Assembly (NCBI RefSeq): GCF_000719345.1 | Contig: NZ_JOFX01000039.1 | Coordinates: 1 to 64,000 of the forward strand | Direction of reading: 5' to 3' | Source of the DNA: Streptomyces sp. NRRL F-2664 | Lineage (GTDB): Bacteria > Actinomycetota > Actinomycetes > Streptomycetales > Streptomycetaceae | Length of the DNA: 64,000 bases | Shown here: positions 1-9,466 of the stretch, piece after piece | Position numbering within the stretch: the first letter of the stretch is position 1 | Layout of the letters: each line of letters starts with the position of its first letter | Notes under the pieces: generated by a model | The model's database searches: none | Seen by the model: only the letters and a program-made list of their open reading frames with translations | What the model was told of the DNA's origin: nothing | Position numbers and translations under genes: made by a program

Positions 1-162
1 CCCGCGACCGGCGCCGACGGCCGCATCGTGCTGCCGGAGGTCTTCACCGACGCGGACCTCGCCCCGGGTACCTACCAGCTGCGCCTGGCCACCCCGGACG
101 GCGTGATCCTGATCCTCGACATCGAGATCACGGCCCCGGCCCCGGCCGCCACCCCCAAGTAG
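1..162 (+). CDS. C-terminal end of an unidentified protein (5' truncated)
   Basis: Frame 1 is open from the window edge to a TAG at 160-162 and gives 53 residues. The peptide contains APGTYQLRL and TPDGVILILDIEI and ends in an Ala/Pro-rich tail. Alternating hydrophobic residues and a PGTY turn suggest the last strands of a beta-sandwich or Ig-like domain, but no family can be named from so short a piece. Two strong hairpins follow the stop, which supports this being a real gene end. The start lies outside the window. Confidence 0.55.
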   Translation, partial: PATGADGRIVLPEVFTDADLAPGTYQLRLATPDGVILILDIEITAPAPAATPK

Positions 163-172
163 CCCAACGCGG

Positions 173-200
173 CGGCCCGGACCCGCACGGGTCCGGGCCG
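173..200 (+). terminator. Hairpin terminator of the left-edge gene
   Basis: Perfect 12-bp inverted repeat (173-184 with 189-200) around a GCAC loop, 10 nt after the TAG of the left-edge gene. There is no U-run, as is usual for Streptomyces terminators. Confidence 0.7.
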
Positions 201-204
201 TAGG

Positions 205-250
205 GCGCCTCTGGGCCCGCACCGTGCACACGGTGCGGGCCCAGAGGCGC
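205..250. terminator. 22-bp perfect inverted repeat between convergent genes
   Basis: Arms 205-226 and 229-250 are exactly complementary over 22 bp with only CA between them, so the element is nearly a full palindrome. It lies between the left-edge gene and the convergent cold-shock gene and can stop transcription from both sides. It is the second of three hairpins in 170 bp. Confidence 0.75.
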
Positions 251-298
251 ATCTGCGTCCCCTCCCGCCCAGGGCCTCCCGCCCCGGGAGGAAAAGGC

Positions 299-341
299 AG
301 GAGCCCTGCCGCTCTGCTCGCGCAGAGGGGACAGGGCTCCT
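299..341 (-). terminator. Terminator of the cold-shock gene
   Basis: A 10-bp outer stem (299-308 with 332-341) encloses a short inner stem CTCTG/CAGAG. It lies about 45 nt beyond the stop of the minus-strand cold-shock gene. Confidence 0.7.
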
Positions 342-383
342 TGGGTACTGCTTTCCAACCCGCGACGAGGTTGGCCCAGGCGA

Positions 384-587
384 CTAGGCCGGGGTGACGT
401 TCTCCGCCTGCGGGCCCTTCGGACCCTGCGTGACGTCGAAGTTCACCGTCTGGTTCTCCTCGAGGGAGCGGAAGCCAGAGGCGTTGATCGCGGAGTAGTG
501 GACGAAGACATCCGGGCCGCCGCCGTCCTGGGCGATGAAGCCGAAGCCCTTTTCAGCGTTGAACCACTTCACGGTTCCGGTAGCCAT
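384..587 (-). CDS. Cold-shock domain protein (CspA family)
   Basis: This 67-residue protein is a complete single cold-shock domain, a five-stranded OB-fold that binds single-stranded RNA and DNA. RNP1 appears as KGFGFI (residues 14-19) and RNP2 as VFVHY (28-32); the N-terminus GTVKWFN is typical. The start at 587 was chosen over an in-frame start further upstream because GGAGGG lies just before it and family members begin [10 protein letters not shown]. The likely role is RNA chaperone and transcription antitermination in cold or general growth. The leader upstream is long, as in many csp genes. Confidence 0.95.
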   Translation of the reverse strand: MATGTVKWFNAEKGFGFIAQDGGGPDVFVHYSAINASGFRSLEENQTVNFDVTQGPKGPQAENVTPA

Positions 588-724
588 GAGCCCTCCTATG
601 GGCCAAAGGGTCGCCCTGCTCCAGAACCTGCTAAGAAGTCTGAAAACTACAAAAGCCTGCGGGTCACATTCTCCGCAGGCCTCGTACTGCAAGGGAAACC
701 AAACTGCAACTTGCGTCGAGCGTA
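588..724 (-). promoter_or_regulatory. Promoter and long 5' leader of the cold-shock gene
   Basis: On the minus strand a TACGCT -10-like hexamer lies at 719-724, which implies a leader of about 120 nt. The leader contains a hairpin with 8-bp arms (655-662 and 673-680). The region is less GC rich than its surroundings. Long structured leaders are a known feature of cold-shock mRNAs; a thermosensing role here is inferred. Confidence 0.4.
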
Positions 725-812
725 GCACGCACCCTGCGGCCGAGACCAGAGGGAAAGATCACGTCACTCGGACGTTTGAGACCCGCCTCAAGGCTGACGC
801 AGACCGGGGGAC

Positions 813-1688
<876 letters not shown>

Positions 1689-1828
1689 TCGGGTTTACCG
1701 CCGGGTGGATCGGAAGCGCCCGACAGGTGAATGCCCGGTTTCCCGGGAATTCCCGCTTTCCGCATTTCTCCACCGTGCGGGGGAAATGCAAAAGGTGACG
1801 CCGCACCCCCGCCCCGGCCCGCACCCCC

Positions 1829-1834
1829 TAGGCT
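1829..1834 (+). promoter_or_regulatory. Possible -10 box of the kinase gene
   Basis: TAGGCT lies 54 nt upstream of the kinase ATG, in the 200-nt gap after mqnA. The same hexamer occurs before mqnC and before the sensor kinase at 31258. No clear -35 box is seen. Confidence 0.35.
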
Positions 1835-1888
1835 GCTGCTCGGCCGGATGCCACAAGGTGCCCGGCACGACGGGGAATTGGGGGCGCG

Positions 1889-3681
1889 ATGCATCCGCTG
1901 GAAGCCGGTGAGCCGCGGACCATCGGCGCGTACCGGTTGCTCGGCCGGCTCGGCGCGGGTGGCATGGGCCGGGTCTACCTGGGGCGCAGCGCCGGCGGGC
2001 GGACCGTCGCCGTCAAGATCGTGCACCCGCACTTCGCCTCCGACCAGGAGTTCCGGGCCCGCTTCCGCCGCGAGGTCGACGCGGCCCGGCGGGTCGGCGG
2101 CGAGTGGACCGCGCCGGTCCTCGACGCCGACCCGGAGGCCCCGGTCCCGTGGGTGGCCACCGGCTACGTGGCGGGCCCCTCCCTGGACCGCGCCCTCGCC
2201 GCGCACGGTCCGCTCCCCGAGCCGGCGGTACGGGCGGTCGGCGCGGGGCTCGCCCGCGCCCTGGTGGCCGTGCACGGACTCGGCCTCGTCCACCGGGACG
2301 TGAAGCCGTCGAACGTGATGCTCACCCTCGACGGGCCCCGCCTGATCGACTTCGGGATCGCGCGGGCCACCGACGGAACCGCCTCGCTCACCTCCACCGG
2401 TGTCTCGGTCGGCTCGCCCGGTTACATGGCGCCCGAGCAGATCCTCGGCAAGGGGGTCACCGGGGCCGCCGACGTGTTCTCGCTCGGCGCGGTCCTGGCC
2501 TTCGCGGCGACCGGCCGGCCCCCGTTCACCGGGGACAACTCCGCCACCCTCCTCTACAAGGTGGTCCACGAGCCGCCCGAGCTGGGCGAGCTCCCGGCCG
2601 GCGAGCTGCGCGACCTGATCGAGGCCTGCCTGGCCAAGCAGGCCGCCGACCGGCCCGCCCCGGAGGCCGTCGCCGCCGCCTTCGCCGACGCGCTCGACGC
2701 CCCCGGCCGGCTGCCCGCACCCCTCGTCGAGGAGGCCAGCCGGGCCGCGGTGGCCTGCTCGACCTCGACGCCGATCCGGCCGGTCCCGACGAGGGCGGGC
2801 CGGGGCCTGCCGCGCCCGCCCCGGAGGCCGCCTCGGGCCCGGTCCCCTTCACCGCCGGGGCGTACACCCCCGCCGGCGGCGGCTTCGGCGCTCCCGACCC
2901 CTCGTACGGCGGCCAGGGCTCGTACGGCGGGCCGGGCGGCCCGTACGGCAGCCGGGGCGCGGGCTCCCCGTACGCCGCCGGGGCCGCGGGCCCCTACGGC
3001 ACTCCCGCCGCGACCGCAGGCGGCGGCCCGGCCGGTACCGCCAGCGGCGCGTTGCCGCAGCCGCGGACCGCGTCCGACGGGCGGCAGGTCTCCCTCAGCG
3101 CCGCGGGCCGCCGCTTCAGCTGCACCCTGGTGCTGGCCGCGGCGGCCGTCCTCGCCCTGCTGTCGGGCGGGATCTACTTCCTGGACCTGCTGCCGGGCGG
3201 CGGCGGGCGGGACCTGGCCGACGCCGGCGGGCGGCCCTCCGCCTCCTCGCCCGCCCCGGGCGCCTCGGCCCCGTCGGCGGCGGCCAGCGGCGCGGGTTCC
3301 GCGGCGCCGTCCGGGAGCCGTACCGATGTCCCCGAGAAGCTCGTCGGTACGTGGAAGGGGACGGTCACCACCGCCCGCGCCGGGCTCTCCTCGGAGTTCG
3401 AGATCACCATCAGGGCCGGCAAGGTCGGTGAGGTGGTCGCCCGGGACAAGTCGGTCCTCCCGCTGCTCGGAACGGACTGCAGCGGGGACTGGAGGCTGGC
3501 CTCCGCCACCGACCGCTCCCTGGTCCTGGACACGTCGGGCGGCCCCAACCCGGCACCAGGGGTGTGCTCCAACGGGTCCGCCGACGAGCGCTTCAGCCTG
3601 AACGCCAACGGGACCCTGCACTACAAGTCGGGTGACAGCGCGGCCGGGAACCCCGAGGGAGACCTCACCCGAAGCCCCTGA
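1889..3681 (+). pseudogene. Ser/Thr protein kinase, reading frame broken by a 1-nt shift near 2750
   Basis: The first frame (from ATG 1889) encodes a complete Hanks-type kinase domain: P-loop GAGGMG (22-27), VAVK lysine near 43, HRDVKPSN at about 135, DFG at about 154 and APE at about 181. After EEASRAA (around 2747-2756) the sense continues in the -1 frame as LLDLDADPAGP. That frame gives a Gly/Tyr/Pro-rich linker with repeated PYG and SYGG, one membrane segment (about 3127-3185), a Ser/Ala/Pro-rich stretch and an extracellular beta-rich domain starting VPEKLVGTWKGTV, ending at 3681. Joined, it would be about 597 residues, a normal membrane receptor kinase. As read, the kinase domain survives but the membrane anchor and sensor are lost. 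A sequencing error or a real mutation would look the same. Confidence 0.8.
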
Positions 3682-3703
3682 AAACCCCCGCCAGGTGCTG
3701 GCG

Positions 3704-3709
3704 TAGGCT
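3704..3709 (+). promoter_or_regulatory. Probable -10 box of mqnC
   Basis: TAGGCT lies 50 nt before the mqnC GTG in the short gap after the kinase gene. A GAAAGGTG ribosome site follows further down. This suggests mqnC has its own promoter. Confidence 0.4.
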
Positions 3710-3758
3710 GGATCGGTCCGGACCCTGACACAGACACACCGCCGAAAGGTGACTCCCG

Positions 3759-4958
3759 GTGACCGACCAGGCCGTTCTCCAGTCTGTCCTCGACCGCGCC
3801 GCCGCGGGGGGCCGGATCACCAAGGAAGAGGCGCTCGACCTCTACCGCCACGCGCCGCTGCACGCGCTCGGCCAGGCCGCCGACGCGGTGCGCCGCCGCC
3901 GCTACGCCGGCACCGAGCACATCGCGACGTACATCATCGAGCGGAACATCAACTACACGAACGTGTGCGTCACGGCGTGCAAGTTCTGCGCCTTCTACGC
4001 GGCCCCCAAGGACACGAAGAAGGGGTGGTCCCGCGACCTCGACGACATCCTGCGCCGCTGCGCGGAGACCGTCGAGCTGGGCGGCACGCAGATCATGTTC
4101 CAGGGCGGCCACCACCCGGACTACGGCGTCGAGTACTACGAGCACCACTTCTCCGCCATCAAGAAGGACTTCCCGCAGCTGGTCATCCACTCCCTCGGCG
4201 CGTCCGAGGTCGAGCACATGGCCCGCATCTCCGGCGTCTCGGCGGAGGAGGCCATCCGGCGCATCCACGCCGCCGGCCTCGACTCCTTCGCGGGCGCCGG
4301 CGCCGAACTGCTGCCGGCCCGGCCGCGCAAGGCGATCGCCCCGCTCAAGGAGTCCGGCGAGCGCTGGCTGGAGATCATGGAGATCGCCCACAAGCTGGGC
4401 GTGGAGTCCACCTCCACCATGCTGATGGGCACCGGCGAGACCAACGCCGAGCGCATCGAGCACATCGCGATGATCCGGGACACGCAGGACCGCACCGGCG
4501 GCTTCCGCGCCTTCATCCCGTACACGTACCAGCCCGAGAACAACCACCTCAAGGGCCGCACCCAGGCGACGATCTTCGAGTACCTGCGGATGATCGCCAT
4601 CGCCCGCCTGTTCCTCGACAACATCGCCCACATCCAGGGCTCCTGGCTGACCGTCGGCAAGGAGGCGGGCCAGCTGTCGCTGCACTACGGCGCGGACGAC
4701 CTCGGCTCGATCATGCTGGAGGAGAACGTCGTCTCCTCGGCCGGCGCCAAGCACCGCTCCAACCGCCAGGAGATCATCGACCTGATCCGCAAGGCGGGCC
4801 GCACCCCGGCACAGCGCGCGACGACGTACGAACACCTGCTGGTGCACGAGGACCCGGCGAACGACCCGGCCGACGACCGCGTCGTCTCCCACATCTCCTC
4901 CACCGCCATCGAGGGCGGTACCGCGCACCCCGAGCTGAAGCTCATCTCCGCGAACTGA
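3759..4958 (+). CDS. mqnC: Cyclic dehypoxanthinyl futalosine synthase MqnC (radical SAM)
   Basis: A 399-residue radical SAM enzyme. The [4Fe-4S]/SAM motif CxxxCxxC is C70, C74 and C77 in CVTACKFC. MqnC uses a 5'-deoxyadenosyl radical to cyclise dehypoxanthine futalosine, building the second ring of the naphthoquinone. Other family blocks are FQGGHHPDYG, HSLGASEVEH, STSTMLMGTGET and FIPYTYQPENNHL. The GTG at 3759 follows an AAAGGTGA ribosome site. Family length is normal. The mqnB and mqnD genes are not in the window. Confidence 0.96.
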   Translation: MTDQAVLQSVLDRAAAGGRITKEEALDLYRHAPLHALGQAADAVRRRRYAGTEHIATYIIERNINYTNVCVTACKFCAFYAAPKDTKKGWSRDLDDILRRCAETVELGGTQIMFQGGHHPDYGVEYYEHHFSAIKKDFPQLVIHSLGASEVEHMARISGVSAEEAIRRIHAAGLDSFAGAGAELLPARPRKAIAPLKESGERWLEIMEIAHKLGVESTSTMLMGTGETNAERIEHIAMIRDTQDRTGGFRAFIPYTYQPENNHLKGRTQATIFEYLRMIAIARLFLDNIAHIQGSWLTVGKEAGQLSLHYGADDLGSIMLEENVVSSAGAKHRSNRQEIIDLIRKAGRTPAQRATTYEHLLVHEDPANDPADDRVVSHISSTAIEGGTAHPELKLISAN

Positions 4959-4971
4959 CGCGTCCGACACG

Positions 4972-5616
4972 ATGCTGACGCTGCACGCCGCGGAACTCCT
5001 CGTGACCGGAGCGGGGTCGGCGCCGCTCCAGGGCGGTGCGGTCCTCGTCGAGGGGGACCGGATCGCCCACGTGGGCCCGTACGAGGAGCTCGGCGCGGCC
5101 CATTCGCACGCGCGGGTCCGCCGCTGGCCGGGGGTGCTCACCCCGGGACTGCTGGTGCGCGGGGCGGACGAGCTGCTGGAGCGGACGTACTACCCGGACG
5201 ACCCGTACGAGGTCACGGAGCTCGGCGCCGACCCGATCAGCGGCGAGGAGGCCCTGCAGGCCCTGAAGATGACCGAGTCGCGGTGGGGCCACAGCGCCCG
5301 GCGCGGCACGCAGCGGCTGCTGGCCCGCGGGGCGGTGGCGGTGTGCGGGCGCTTCACCGTGGCGGCGGTGCGCACGGCGGTGTCCCGGTCGGGGCTGACG
5401 ATCCTGCCGCCGGCACCCTACGAGGGGCGGCCCTGCCTGGATCCGCTCGCGGGCCGGGAGTCTGCGGCGGAGGCCTTCCACGGGGTGCTGGAGCCGGGTG
5501 CCGCGGCGCGCTTCGCGGTGTTCGCGGTGGCGGACGAGGCCGAGCTGCTGGCGCGGGGCGCGACGACGTGCGTGGCCACGGTCATCGGGGGCAGGCTGCT
5601 GCACCGTCGTCGCTGA
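4972..5616 (+). CDS. Imidazolonepropionase-like (degenerate amidohydrolase) protein
   Basis: A 214-residue protein that begins like the beta-domain of amidohydrolases (LHAAELLVTGAG, GGAVLVEGDRIAHVGPYEEL) and ends like one (GAAARFAVFAVADEAEL, CVATVIGGRLLHRR). The TIM barrel between is nearly absent. Where active members have PGxxxxHxH the sequence reads TPGLLVRGADELLERTYYPDD, so the metal-binding histidines are missing. It starts 13 nt after mqnC and is probably co-transcribed with it. A catalytic amidohydrolase role is unlikely; a binding or structural role is possible. Its 3' end overlaps the convergent LuxR gene by 35 nt. Confidence 0.7.
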   Translation: MLTLHAAELLVTGAGSAPLQGGAVLVEGDRIAHVGPYEELGAAHSHARVRRWPGVLTPGLLVRGADELLERTYYPDDPYEVTELGADPISGEEALQALKMTESRWGHSARRGTQRLLARGAVAVCGRFTVAAVRTAVSRSGLTILPPAPYEGRPCLDPLAGRESAAEAFHGVLEPGAAARFAVFAVADEAELLARGATTCVATVIGGRLLHRRR

Positions 5617-5953
5617 GCCCGGCGTCCCCGCGCCCGGCCCCGCCGGGAGGGGGTGCGGCCGCGGCGACGGACCGGCCGCCCTCCCGGGCGAGGGCGGCCA
5701 GCAGGCAGGCCTGGAGGCGGCTGATCCCGCCGAGCTTGGCGCGTATGTTCACGACGTGGAACTTGACGGTGCTGACGGACAGTCGGAGTTCGTCGGCCAG
5801 CTCCCGGTTGGATGCGCCGGTGGCCAGGCACAGGAACACGGCGGACTCCTGCTCGGTCAGCAGGGCCTCGGACGCCGGGTCGCCGTGCGGCGGCCCGCCC
5901 GGCTCCTCGTACGAGGGGAACCAGGTGGGGACGCTGAAGCTGACGACGCGCAC
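5582..5953 (-). CDS. LuxR-type helix-turn-helix transcriptional regulator
   Basis: A 123-residue protein with a GerE/LuxR DNA-binding domain at about residues 31-92: LTEQESAVFLCLATGASNRE, then LADELRLSVSTVKFHVVNIR containing the recognition helix, then AKLGGISRLQA. The N-terminal 30 residues carry no receiver, and the C-terminus is a Gly/Ala/Pro-rich tail. It is therefore a stand-alone regulator with no visible signal domain. Its last 35 nt are antisense to the end of the amidohydrolase-like gene. Its targets cannot be told from the sequence. Confidence 0.8.
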   Translation of the reverse strand: MRVVSFSVPTWFPSYEEPGGPPHGDPASEALLTEQESAVFLCLATGASNRELADELRLSVSTVKFHVVNIRAKLGGISRLQACLLAALAREGGRSVAAAAPPPGGAGRGDAGLSDDGAAACPR

Positions 5954-6007
5954 GGTTTCCCACTCCTCGACGACCCCCGGGCGGCCCTTCGGCGGGCGCC
6001 CTCCGAC

Positions 6008-6916
6008 CTAGAGGACGGACGGACCGGACAGGTAGGTTCCCTTCGCGTCGTACGGCCAGGCGTTGGATGTGCATCCGCCCAGGCCCTTGATCTGCTGCAT
6101 CATCGCCGGAGCGGGTTTTCCGGGGCCGGGGCAGCCCTCGTGCCCGCGCCCCAGTTCGTGCCCGACCTCGTGGTTGACGATCAGCGCCCGGTACTCCTCC
6201 ACGGTGCCGCTGAACTGCGGCGAACCCTCCTTCCAGCGCTTGAGGTTCACCACCACGGTGTGGCCCACGCGGCAGTTGGTCTCGCCGATGAGCTCGGGGG
6301 TGACCACGTCGCACAGGAGGTCGGTGGTCCTGGGCGTCGCGATCTTGACGGTGAAGTCCACCGGCTGGCCGGGCCCCACGAGCTGGAAGCCGTACTGCGG
6401 GTCCCTGGTCCAGCCGCGCGGGTCGCCGAGGATCGCCTCGACGGAACGGGCGGCCGCCTCCGGGTCGATGCCGCTGCCCTCCTCGACCTCCAGCCGCCAG
6501 CGCCGGGTCGTCCCCTTGCCCTGCGCCCCGCCCGAGGCGGACGAGCCGGTGAAGGTGCCCGGCTTGCCGGGCGTCGCGGGCGCGCCGGTGGACGGCGAGG
6601 GCGGGGCCGAGGGCTGCTGCGAGGGGGCGGCGGGGGACTTCGCGGCCTCGGGGGACTTCGCGCCGCCCTGCGGGAGCGGGTTGCCCGCGTCGTCGGTGCC
6701 CTCCCCCTTCGGGGCGTCGGGGCGGGCGGCGGTGCGGCCCTTGGCCGCGGTGGTGGTCTCGTCCTCGGGCAGCAGCGCGTAGGCGGTCGCCGAGACGGCG
6801 ACCAGTGCCGCCGAGCCGAGGAGGATCGTGCGCCGCAGCCGCCTGCGCCGTTCGGCGCGGCGCCTGGCGCGCGGGCCGTCACGGCGGGGACGACCGGTGG
6901 AATGGCCTGCCGGCAT
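6008..6916 (-). CDS. DUF3152 membrane-anchored, zinc-protease-like protein
   Basis: A 302-residue protein with a basic N-terminus, one membrane segment (TILLGSAALVAVSATAYALL), a Pro/Ser/Ala-rich linker of about 100 residues and a C-terminal domain of the DUF3152 type. The C-domain holds NHEVGHELGRGHEGC, an HExxHxxGxxH zinc motif as in metzincins, followed by a methionine (PAMMQQ) that could form the Met-turn. An extracellular zinc-dependent protease-like role is inferred; the substrate is unknown. The ATG at 6916 was preferred to an upstream GTG at 6994 because AGGAAG lies 7-9 nt before it. Confidence 0.8.
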   Translation of the reverse strand: MPAGHSTGRPRRDGPRARRRAERRRRLRRTILLGSAALVAVSATAYALLPEDETTTAAKGRTAARPDAPKGEGTDDAGNPLPQGGAKSPEAAKSPAAPSQQPSAPPSPSTGAPATPGKPGTFTGSSASGGAQGKGTTRRWRLEVEEGSGIDPEAAARSVEAILGDPRGWTRDPQYGFQLVGPGQPVDFTVKIATPRTTDLLCDVVTPELIGETNCRVGHTVVVNLKRWKEGSPQFSGTVEEYRALIVNHEVGHELGRGHEGCPGPGKPAPAMMQQIKGLGGCTSNAWPYDAKGTYLSGPSVL

Positions 6917-7183
6917 CGTGAAGCTTCCTGTTCGCGGCGGCCACTGCCGGACCCGCCCACGGTTTGCGGTCCTGATCCGGTGGGTGACCCTCACCGGGCC
7001 GCACCCTGGCAGTCAACGCGCATGCGACGTCGCAGCGTAACTGTCCTTCGGAACAGTTCTACGGTCGGGTACGCGACCGGCACGGCGCGGTACGGCCGAG
7101 CCCGCGCCCTGCGGCCCGGCGCGGCCTGAGAGGATGGGGCCGTACCCGCCGATTCCGCATCGCAACACGAGGGGCGAACGCCA

Positions 7184-7876
7184 GTGACAAGGGCCTCCCT
7201 GGACAAGCAGCCGCACGAAGTCGCCTCCATGTTCGACAGGGTCGCGGCGAACTACGACCTGACCAACGACGTGCTCTCCCTCGGCCAGGACCGGGTGTGG
7301 CGCAAGGAGGTCGCCAAGGCGGTCGGCGCGCGCCCCGGGCAGAAGGTCCTCGACCTGGCGGCCGGTACGGCGACCTCGTCACTGCCGTTCGCCGCGACCG
7401 GCGCGTACGTCGTCCCGTGCGACTTCTCCCTGGGCATGCTCAGGGAGGGCAAGAAGAGGAACGCGTGGCTGCCGCTGACCGCCGGTGACGCGACGCGGCT
7501 GCCGTTCAAGGACGACGTCTTCGACACCGTGACGATCTCCTTCGGCCTGCGCAACGTCCAGGACACCGATGCGGCCCTGCGCGAGCTGTACCGGGTGACG
7601 AAGCCGGGCGGGCAGGTCGTGATCTGCGAGTTCTCGCAGCCCACCTGGGCGCCCTTCCGGACGGTCTACACCGAGTACCTGATGCGGGCGCTGCCGCCCG
7701 TCGCCCGCGCGGTGTCGTCCAACCCCGACGCGTACGTGTACCTGGCCGAGTCCATCCGCGCGTGGCCCGACCAGCCCGCGCTGGCCGCCCTGCTGCAGAA
7801 GGCCGGCTGGTCCAAGGTCGCCTGGCGCAACCTCAGCGGCGGCATCGTGGCGCTGCACAGAGGCACCAAGGACTGA
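7184..7876 (+). CDS. menG: Demethylmenaquinone methyltransferase (MenG/UbiE)
   Basis: A 230-residue SAM-dependent C-methyltransferase that makes menaquinone from demethylmenaquinone, the last step of the pathway. The SAM motif [12 protein letters not shown] lies at about residues 55-66; [23 protein letters not shown] and [20 protein letters not shown] are UbiE family blocks. The GTG at 7184 follows GGGGCGAACGCCA, a modest ribosome site. The glutaminase gene follows after only 5 nt. Its presence near mqnA, mqnC and two complex I operons fits menaquinone as the quinone used. Confidence 0.95.
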   Translation: MTRASLDKQPHEVASMFDRVAANYDLTNDVLSLGQDRVWRKEVAKAVGARPGQKVLDLAAGTATSSLPFAATGAYVVPCDFSLGMLREGKKRNAWLPLTAGDATRLPFKDDVFDTVTISFGLRNVQDTDAALRELYRVTKPGGQVVICEFSQPTWAPFRTVYTEYLMRALPPVARAVSSNPDAYVYLAESIRAWPDQPALAALLQKAGWSKVAWRNLSGGIVALHRGTKD

Positions 7877-7881
7877 CCGCC

Positions 7882-8811
7882 GTGCCCGACATCGCGCCCA
7901 CGGACTACGGGCCCCTGCTGGAGCGGATCGCCGCCGACGTCGCCCCGCTGCTGGGCAGCGGCACGCCCGCCGAGTACATCCCGGCGCTGGCGGCCGTGGA
8001 CCCGCGGCAGTTCGGGATGGCGGTCGCCGACCTCGACGGCAACGTCTTCGGGGTGGGGGACTGGCAGGTGCCCTTCTCCGCCCAGTCGATCACCAAGGTC
8101 TTCGCGCTCGCCCTGGCGCTGGCCGGGGGCGGCGACAGCCTGTGGGAGCGGGTCGGCCGGGAGCCTTCGGGCAACCCGTTCAACTCGCTCGTACAGCTGG
8201 AGCACGAGAACGGAATCCCGCGCAACCCCTTCATCAACGCGGGCGCCCTCGTGGTCACCGACCGGCTCCAGACCCTGACGGGCGACGCGAGCAGCGAGGT
8301 GCTGGAGTTCCTGCGGCAGGAGAGCGAGAACCCGGACCTGGGCTTCGACGCCGACGTCGCCGCCTCCGAGCAGGAGCACGGCGACCGCAATGCCGCCGTC
8401 GCCCACTTCATGGCCTCGTACGGCAATATCGACAACCCGGTGCCGGCGCTGCTGGAGCACTACTTCTGGCAGTGCTCCATCGAGACCAGCTGCGCCGACC
8501 TGGCGCGAGCCGGACGCTTCCTGGCCCGGCACGGGCTGCGCGCGGACGGCTCGCGGCTGCTGACGCGCAGCGAGGCCAAGCAGGTCAACGCGGTGATGAT
8601 GACCTGCGGGACGTACGACGCGGCGGGCGAGTTCGCCTACCGCGTCGGGCTGCCCGGCAAGAGCGGGGTGGGCGGCGGGATCGTCGCCGTCGTCCCGGGC
8701 CGGTGCTCGCTCGCAGTGTGGAGCCCCGGCCTGGACGCCCGGGGCAACTCGGTGGCGGGCGTAGCGGCACTGGACCGCTTCACGACCCTGACGGGCCTGT
8801 CCGTGTTCTGA
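7882..8811 (+). CDS. glsA: Glutaminase A
   Basis: A 309-residue serine-dependent glutaminase of the beta-lactamase-like fold, hydrolysing L-glutamine to glutamate and ammonia. The SxxK catalytic motif is S69-I-T-K72 in PFSAQSITKVF. NPFINAGALVVTD, the NAAVAHFM region and GLPGKSGVGGGIVAVVPG are family signatures. The GTG at 7882 lies 5 nt after the menG stop, so the two genes are probably co-transcribed even though their functions differ. The ORF is open further upstream, but that part is a shadow of menG. Confidence 0.95.
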   Translation: MPDIAPTDYGPLLERIAADVAPLLGSGTPAEYIPALAAVDPRQFGMAVADLDGNVFGVGDWQVPFSAQSITKVFALALALAGGGDSLWERVGREPSGNPFNSLVQLEHENGIPRNPFINAGALVVTDRLQTLTGDASSEVLEFLRQESENPDLGFDADVAASEQEHGDRNAAVAHFMASYGNIDNPVPALLEHYFWQCSIETSCADLARAGRFLARHGLRADGSRLLTRSEAKQVNAVMMTCGTYDAAGEFAYRVGLPGKSGVGGGIVAVVPGRCSLAVWSPGLDARGNSVAGVAALDRFTTLTGLSVF

Positions 8812-8826
8812 CCCCCGCAGCGCCGG

Positions 8827-9369
8827 TCAACGGGGCCCGGGGAGGTCGCTCAGGTCCAGGGCGTAGCGGCGGGCCGGGTTCCCCCCGGGGGTGGTGAACT
8901 CCTCGGCCAGGGTCATCCCGAGCCGCTCCGCCACCGCCACGGAACGTGCGTTGCCGGCGTGGATCATCGCCACCACCCGCGGGATGCCGGCCCGGCGGAC
9001 CCGCTCCAGGGTGGCCAGCGCCGCGGCGTAGGCGTAGCCGTGGCCCCAGGCCGCCCGGCCGAGCCGCCAGCCGATCTCGATCTCGCCGACCGGGCCCCAC
9101 TCCTTGTCCACCGGCCACGGCTGCGCGCCGGTGAAGCCGATCACTTCACCGTCGCCGTCCAGCAGCGTCCACAGGCACAGTCCGAGCTGTGCGTCGTGCA
9201 TGCGCTGGCGCGCGGTGAACTCCTCGTACTCCGACAGCTCGGCGGGGCCGCCGAGGAACTCCATGACGTCGGCGTCGTTGAAGACGCGGTGCCAGGCGTG
9301 CGCGTCCTCGTCGGTGGGCACGCGCAGCCGCACCGCGGGGAGCGGCGGCCGGGTCGGCGAAGTCGTCAT
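8827..9369 (-). CDS. GNAT family N-acetyltransferase
   Basis: A 180-residue protein of the RimJ/RimL-like acetyltransferase group. The fold's strands appear as RLRVPTDEDAHAWHRVFND, VGEIEIGWRLGRAAWGHGYA (the acetyl-CoA loop region), RVVAMIHAGNARSVAVAERL and GMTLAEEF, in the usual order. The ATG at 9369 was chosen because the N-terminal extension of the longer ORF has no homology-like features. It converges on the glutaminase gene with a 15-nt gap and diverges from the flavoprotein gene. The acceptor substrate is unknown. Confidence 0.85.
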   Translation of the reverse strand: MTTSPTRPPLPAVRLRVPTDEDAHAWHRVFNDADVMEFLGGPAELSEYEEFTARQRMHDAQLGLCLWTLLDGDGEVIGFTGAQPWPVDKEWGPVGEIEIGWRLGRAAWGHGYAYAAALATLERVRRAGIPRVVAMIHAGNARSVAVAERLGMTLAEEFTTPGGNPARRYALDLSDLPGPR

Positions 9370-9406
9370 GGGGGCAGCCCTTCGGGTCGCGATCTCTCTC
9401 GCTGCA

Positions 9407-9412
9407 TAGACT
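9407..9412 (+). promoter_or_regulatory. Probable -10 box of the geranylgeranyl-reductase-like gene
   Basis: TAGACT lies 54 nt before the GTG at 9467, in the 97-nt gap between divergent genes. Confidence 0.35.
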
Positions 9413-9466
9413 GCACGTGTCCGGTGCCGTTGGGCACCCTTTATCGAGCCTTCGGGAGACCCCGCA

